Below, piece after piece: positions 6,615-9,647 of a stretch of 9,647 nucleotides of DNA (the first letter of the stretch is position 1; every line of letters begins with the position of its first letter). Location of the stretch: contig DHSM01000030.1 in the NCBI GenBank assembly GCA_002408465.1, positions 74,396 through 84,042 on the forward strand, in the 5' to 3' direction. The notes under the pieces were generated by a model, which was not told the origin of the DNA, did no database searches, and saw only the letters and a program-made list of their open reading frames with translations. The stretch comes from Firmicutes bacterium UBA5286. Its GTDB lineage: Bacteria > Bacillota > Proteinivoracia > UBA4975. Made by a program: the position numbers and the translations under genes.

Positions 6615-7313
6615 ATGAGTGACCGTGTATTACCAGAATATCGTCTGCGCATGGAATTTCAACGCCCTGATAAAGAGGTCGTGGCCAAGTTTTTCAAGCT
6701 TCCAATTGCCGCAATCTCAGACAGTATGTACAAGCGGAATACATTATCTTCCTGGTTTAAACCTGCTTATAGCCCCTTTAAACAGTTTGCAGGCCCCGCA
6801 TTTACTGTCCAGGCTCTGCCGGGTGATGAGCTCCTTGCCTTGAAGGCGATTGAGACTGCCCAGCCTGGAGATGTTGTAGTGGTGGCCGGCACCAGCCAGA
6901 CTAGCTGCGCCTTGTGGGGCGGAATCATGACAACCATGGCAAAGGCCAGGGGCGTAGCGGCCCTAGTAACAGATGGCCTTGTCAGGGATGTGGATGAAAT
7001 CAGGGGCTGTGAATTCCCTGTTTTCTGCCACGGTATCACTCCAGTGGCGCCCGTAATGGATGCGGGTTCAGGAGATATGAATTTTCCAATCGCATTGGGG
7101 GGAGTAGTAGTGAATCCCGGCGATATAGTGGTGGGAGGTGAAGATGGTGTAGTCGTTGTCCCCCGGGATTTAGCCAGCCAAGTCGTAAAAGCAGTGGAAT
7201 TTCGCGTCCAGAAGGAGAACGGCTGGTTGGAAAGGATCCACACTGACAAAGAGATGATTTTGGCAGGTAAAGTGAAAGAACTATTAAGCAAGCGAACCGT
7301 AAAGTTGTACTAG
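6615..7313 (+). CDS. RraA-like family protein (HMG/CHA aldolase or oxaloacetate decarboxylase fold)
   Basis: A 232-residue member of the RraA-like family, which includes 4-hydroxy-4-methyl-2-oxoglutarate aldolases, oxaloacetate decarboxylases and the RNase E inhibitor RraA. The core pattern is present: ISDSMYK near 35-40, WGGIMTTMAKARGVAALVTDG (101-121), VRD (123-125) with the Arg-Asp pair of metal-dependent aldolases, and GGEDGVVVVP (174-183). In the glycine motif GG-I replaces the G(D/E)L of classical class II pyruvate aldolases, so one acidic metal ligand may be missing. The length exceeds that of RraA itself (about 160) and fits the enzyme branch with extra N- and C-terminal segments. Given the operon, an enzymatic role on a small oxo-acid is more likely than RNase control, but this is inference. 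The ATG at 6615 follows GGGAGAGGA (6600-6608), 27 nt after the creatininase-like gene. Confidence 0.87.
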   Translation: MSDRVLPEYRLRMEFQRPDKEVVAKFFKLPIAAISDSMYKRNTLSSWFKPAYSPFKQFAGPAFTVQALPGDELLALKAIETAQPGDVVVVAGTSQTSCALWGGIMTTMAKARGVAALVTDGLVRDVDEIRGCEFPVFCHGITPVAPVMDAGSGDMNFPIALGGVVVNPGDIVVGGEDGVVVVPRDLASQVVKAVEFRVQKENGWLERIHTDKEMILAGKVKELLSKRTVKLY

Positions 7314-7334
7314 TACCTTCTACGGTGGATTTAA

Positions 7335-7351
7335 GTAAGGCAGTGCCTTAC
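7335..7351 (+). promoter_or_regulatory. Intercistronic hairpin or operator before the binding-protein gene
   Basis: GTAAGGC (7335-7341) and GCCTTAC (7345-7351) form a perfect 7-bp inverted repeat around AGT. No T run follows, so it is not a standard terminator. It lies in the longest gap within the cluster (7314-7422), just before the binding-protein gene. It could be an mRNA processing or stabilising hairpin that raises binding-protein level, or a protein-binding site. The structure is seen; the role is inferred. Confidence 0.45.
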
Positions 7352-7369
7352 CTGAATCATAGAGTTTCA

Positions 7370-7397
7370 ATCTAATAACCTTTATCTAATAACTTTA
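7370..7397 (+). repeat. 14-bp imperfect tandem repeat in the leader of the binding-protein gene
   Basis: ATCTAATAACCTTT (7370-7383) is followed at once by ATCTAATAACTTTA (7384-7397); the first ten bases are identical. The AT-rich block sits between the hairpin and the ribosome site AGGGGGAG (7408-7415). TTTCAA (7365-7370) and TAATAA (7387-7392) with a 16-nt spacer could be a weak extra promoter for the binding protein, though AT-rich tracts give such matches by chance. Confidence 0.5.
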
Positions 7398-7422
7398 AAT
7401 TTGAATAAGGGGGAGAGTTTAA

Positions 7423-9006
7423 GTGAAACTTAGGAACTTATTGGTCTTGGCAATTTGTCTGGTGCTGGTTTTGGCAACAGGCTGTAATCTCAAGCCTAAT
7501 CCCAACGATCCCGGTAATGAGGATCCGGTTTATGGAGGTACACTGCGTTTCGCTTTAGGCCGGGATTCAATTGCCTTCGATCCTCACATCTATTACGGCG
7601 CCTCCAGCGCTTCCATCCAGGGCAATATCTATGATGGTTTAATTGGCTATGCATCTGATGGCACCTTGCAGCCTGCCCTGGCAAAATCCTGGGAGAACCC
7701 CGATGATAAAACCTGGATTTTCCACCTGGAATCAGGGGTAAAATTTCATGATGGCAGTGATTTTAATGCCGCCGATGTAATTTATTCTTTTGAAAGAATT
7801 ATGGATTCTGAGACGTCGGCTACCCGCGGCAACCTCTTGCGTTCTCAGATTGTCAGCATGGAAGCAGTGGATGAGCTAACAGTAAAGATTACTTTGGTTG
7901 GCCCTAACGCAACATTCCTCAGTGTTTTGGCTGCTCCTGACTGTTTTATGGTGGATAAAGAATGGGGAGAAAGCGGTCACAATTTTAAGTCCGAAGCCAA
8001 CGGAACCGGGCCCTTTATGTTGGCTGAATATGAGCCCGGGGTGCAGTATGTATTGAATAAAAACCCCAACTACTGGAAAGAAGGGCTTCCGTATCTGGAG
8101 AAAGTAGTGTTAGTTCCCATTCAGGATGATAACACCAGAATCAATTCCCTGAAAAACGGCGATATTGATATGGCAGAAGTTATCCCCTGGCAGGATACTC
8201 TCAGCCTCAAAAAGGCCCCCTATAAAATTTACAGCGGATACGAGACTTTTAACTTTGTGCGAATCAATACCAATAGAGCGCCATTGGATAATCCCAAGGT
8301 CAGGCAGGCTTTAAATTATATCATTGATCGGGAGGAAATCTGTCAGGTTGCCTTTGGTGGCGAAGCAAAACCGATTTCCGCGGGATTAATTCTCGAAGAC
8401 CACTGGGCCTTCAGTGATGAGCTGAAAGGCTACTGGAAGAAAGACCATGCGAAAGCTCAGGAATTGCTGGCGGAAGCCGGATATAGCGACCCATCCCAAC
8501 TTAAATTAACCTTGGAGAGTTCCAACCTGCCTATCCACCTGGATAATGCTCAGCTGATTCAAAATCAGCTATCCAATTTTGGAATTGATGTTACCCTTAA
8601 AGTCTTAGAAGTGCCTACTTTGTTGGAAAAACGCACTTCTGGAGATTATGGGCTATTAATGGACGGAACATCGCTGCCTTGGCCTGATCCCGATGCGTAC
8701 GCTCAATTCTTCCATAGTGTAGAAGGCACCATCTACGCTAAGGCAGTTGGCTTCCACAATGAAGAATTGGATCAGCTCCTTGAACAGGGCAGAACAGTAT
8801 TAAATCAGGCAGACCGCAAAGAAATTTACTACCAGGCGGAACAAGTTCTGCTGGAAGAAGCTCCTTGGATCTTCGTGCTCTGGAGATCTCAAGCTGAATC
8901 CACGTGGGATTATGTCGAAGGATTTGTCCATTTTGGCGGCGCTGCCGGATACTATTCAACTGCCAGTTTGGAAAGCATTTGGCTCGATAAAGCTGCTGAA
9001 GAATAA
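7423..9006 (+). CDS. Peptide/nickel-family ABC transporter substrate-binding lipoprotein (SBP_bac_5)
   Basis: A 527-residue extracytoplasmic solute receptor that delivers substrate to the two permeases. The N-terminus MKLRNLLVL plus a hydrophobic stretch ends in VLATGC, a lipobox-like site with Cys21 as the expected lipidated residue. A flexible Asn/Pro/Asp-rich linker (22-37) follows, as in Gram-positive surface lipoproteins. The mature protein opens with YGGTLRFALGRDSIAFDPH (37-55). It contains the family signature FHLESGVKFHDGSDFNAADV (100-119) and, later, NPKVRQALNYIIDREEI and ANGTGPFML segments. The start is GTG at 7423, supported by AGGGGGAG 7 nt upstream and by the signal peptide. It corresponds to DppE of Bacillus or DppA of E. 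coli by role, but ligand specificity cannot be read. It is last in the cluster, after the longest gap, so its expression may be set separately. Confidence 0.94.
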   Translation: MKLRNLLVLAICLVLVLATGCNLKPNPNDPGNEDPVYGGTLRFALGRDSIAFDPHIYYGASSASIQGNIYDGLIGYASDGTLQPALAKSWENPDDKTWIFHLESGVKFHDGSDFNAADVIYSFERIMDSETSATRGNLLRSQIVSMEAVDELTVKITLVGPNATFLSVLAAPDCFMVDKEWGESGHNFKSEANGTGPFMLAEYEPGVQYVLNKNPNYWKEGLPYLEKVVLVPIQDDNTRINSLKNGDIDMAEVIPWQDTLSLKKAPYKIYSGYETFNFVRINTNRAPLDNPKVRQALNYIIDREEICQVAFGGEAKPISAGLILEDHWAFSDELKGYWKKDHAKAQELLAEAGYSDPSQLKLTLESSNLPIHLDNAQLIQNQLSNFGIDVTLKVLEVPTLLEKRTSGDYGLLMDGTSLPWPDPDAYAQFFHSVEGTIYAKAVGFHNEELDQLLEQGRTVLNQADRKEIYYQAEQVLLEEAPWIFVLWRSQAESTWDYVEGFVHFGGAAGYYSTASLESIWLDKAAEE

Positions 9007-9028
9007 ATTAGCTTGAAAACCCCCTCCT

Positions 9029-9082
9029 TTGATACAACATCTAAAAGCGCCGCTTCTGCGGCGCTTTTAGATGTTGTATCAA
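9029..9082. terminator. Long, probably bidirectional terminator between convergent genes
   Basis: TTGATACAACATC... (9029-9053) and its exact reverse complement (9058-9082) form a perfect 25-bp stem around the loop TTCT. The core is AAAAGCGCCGC paired with GCGGCGCTTTT, so each strand has a GC-rich hairpin followed by a short T run, the form of a two-way intrinsic terminator. It serves the binding-protein gene on + and the SDR gene on -. The outer extension of about 14 bp beyond the A/T tract is longer than termination needs. Confidence 0.85.
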
Positions 9083-9098
9083 GACAGACTTCAGAGCG

Positions 9099-9647
9099 CT
9101 ATACGCAAGACAGGCTTGCTTTAAGGCTATAAGCATTTACTGCCTGTTCCTGACTCAGTCCTGCCATCCGTTCACTTAGGTCCCATAAGAGCACTGCGGT
9201 TTCCAGGTCATAGGATAGCTGGGAAGATTCAATTGGTTGTTTGCGGCGGAAATATTGGCCGGACATCCCCTGGACCTCTGGAGATGTGGCCAGGTAAATC
9301 GCAGTATCCGCTCCCTGTTCAGGAGAAATGAAGAAGTGTTTCATCAAGCGGGCTGTCAGGCTGCCCAATCCCGTCTGCCTGTCGACAATGATATTGGTGG
9401 CCACGACTCCCGGGTGCAGACAGTTGGCTGTTGCCCCGGTTCCTTTGAGGCGCCGGGCCAGTTCATAGGTGAAGAGGACATTGGCCAGCTTGGATTGGCT
9501 ATAGGCCTTGAGCCAGCCGTAGCTGCTGGTGAGGTTAATGTCGTCGAAATGAATGCTGCCGATTTTGTGGGCCACAGAGGACAGGGTGACTATCCGGCCT
9601 TTGGCCGGGATGATGAGGTCCAGTAGCAGATTGGTGAGAAGGAAATG
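9099..9647 (-). CDS. Short-chain dehydrogenase/reductase, retinol-dehydrogenase-like, N-terminus off the window
   Basis: An NAD(P)-dependent oxidoreductase read leftward; 182 codons are visible and the frame is open to the window edge, so the Rossmann N-terminus with its glycine motif is missing from view. The visible part starts HFLLTNLLLDLI, then RIVTLSS with the catalytic Ser, the catalytic pair in AYSQSKLAN (Y-x3-K), LKGTGATANCLHPGVVAT after it, and a C-terminal SGQYFRRKQPIESSQLSYD typical of the retinol dehydrogenase/WW-oxidoreductase-like branch. A GTG at 9575 could be misread as a start, but family similarity continues upstream (ITLSS-type strand), so the gene is partial. It ends in TAG at 9099, just past the shared terminator. 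It is convergent with the transport cluster and is probably unrelated to it; substrate unknown. Confidence 0.9.
   Translation of the reverse strand, partial: HFLLTNLLLDLIIPAKGRIVTLSSVAHKIGSIHFDDINLTSSYGWLKAYSQSKLANVLFTYELARRLKGTGATANCLHPGVVATNIIVDRQTGLGSLTARLMKHFFISPEQGADTAIYLATSPEVQGMSGQYFRRKQPIESSQLSYDLETAVLLWDLSERMAGLSQEQAVNAYSLKASLSCV

Noticed and set aside
6767..7291. 174-codon open frame on the minus strand
   Set aside because: It overlaps the RraA-like gene, is rich in Thr/Pro/Ser as expected of an antisense shadow, and shows no domain.
9013..9030. Strong Shine-Dalgarno-like AAAGGAGGGGG on the minus strand
   Set aside because: No start codon or open frame follows on that strand; probably chance beside the terminator.
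9099..9575. SDR gene as a complete protein starting at GTG 9575
   Set aside because: Family similarity continues upstream to the window edge (HFLLTN, RIVTLSS), so the gene is partial rather than starting there.
9237..9626. 129-codon open frame on the plus strand at the right edge
   Set aside because: It is opposite the SDR gene, whose catalytic Ser and Tyr-x3-Lys motifs are clear.

Overview
The window looks like Bacillota (Firmicutes), most likely an anaerobic clostridial or Peptococcaceae-type organism. The evidence is strong G-rich ribosome binding sites, use of TTG and GTG starts, a Gram-positive style lipoprotein binding protein, an FCD-type GntR regulator and a Bacillus-style dpp arrangement that includes an M55 D-aminopeptidase. 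No rRNA or other species marker is present, so the placement is an inference.

Layout. Positions 1-176 are the end of a CRISPR array: two complete 36-bp repeats, one repeat cut by the window edge, and spacers of 39 and 37 nt. No cas genes are visible. A rho-independent terminator (206-231) closes this region. A promoter/operator region with perfect palindromes (261-331) follows, then a GntR/FCD regulator. Eight same-strand genes come next with gaps of 3 to 109 nt: permease (dppB), permease (dppC), M55 D-aminopeptidase (dppA in Bacillus naming), ATPase (dppD), ATPase (dppF), a creatininase-family amidohydrolase, an RraA-like protein (aldolase/decarboxylase fold) and a peptide/nickel-family lipoprotein binding protein. 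The longest internal gap, before the binding protein, holds a hairpin and a 14-bp tandem repeat. A 25-bp-armed, probably bidirectional terminator (9029-9082) separates this cluster from a convergent SDR-family oxidoreductase that runs off the right edge.

How the genes may work together. The binding protein, two permeases and two ATPases form a complete Dpp/Opp-class importer. The M55 peptidase, creatininase-like hydrolase and RraA-like enzyme are cytoplasmic and could form a short route that opens an imported peptide, amide or lactam and cleaves or decarboxylates the resulting oxo-acid. The regulator, whose family usually senses small organic acids, could report on a product. The transporter and M55 parts follow known systems. 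The coupling to a divergent creatininase-like protein and an RraA-like protein is the least explained and most interesting part. The substrate cannot be read from the sequence.
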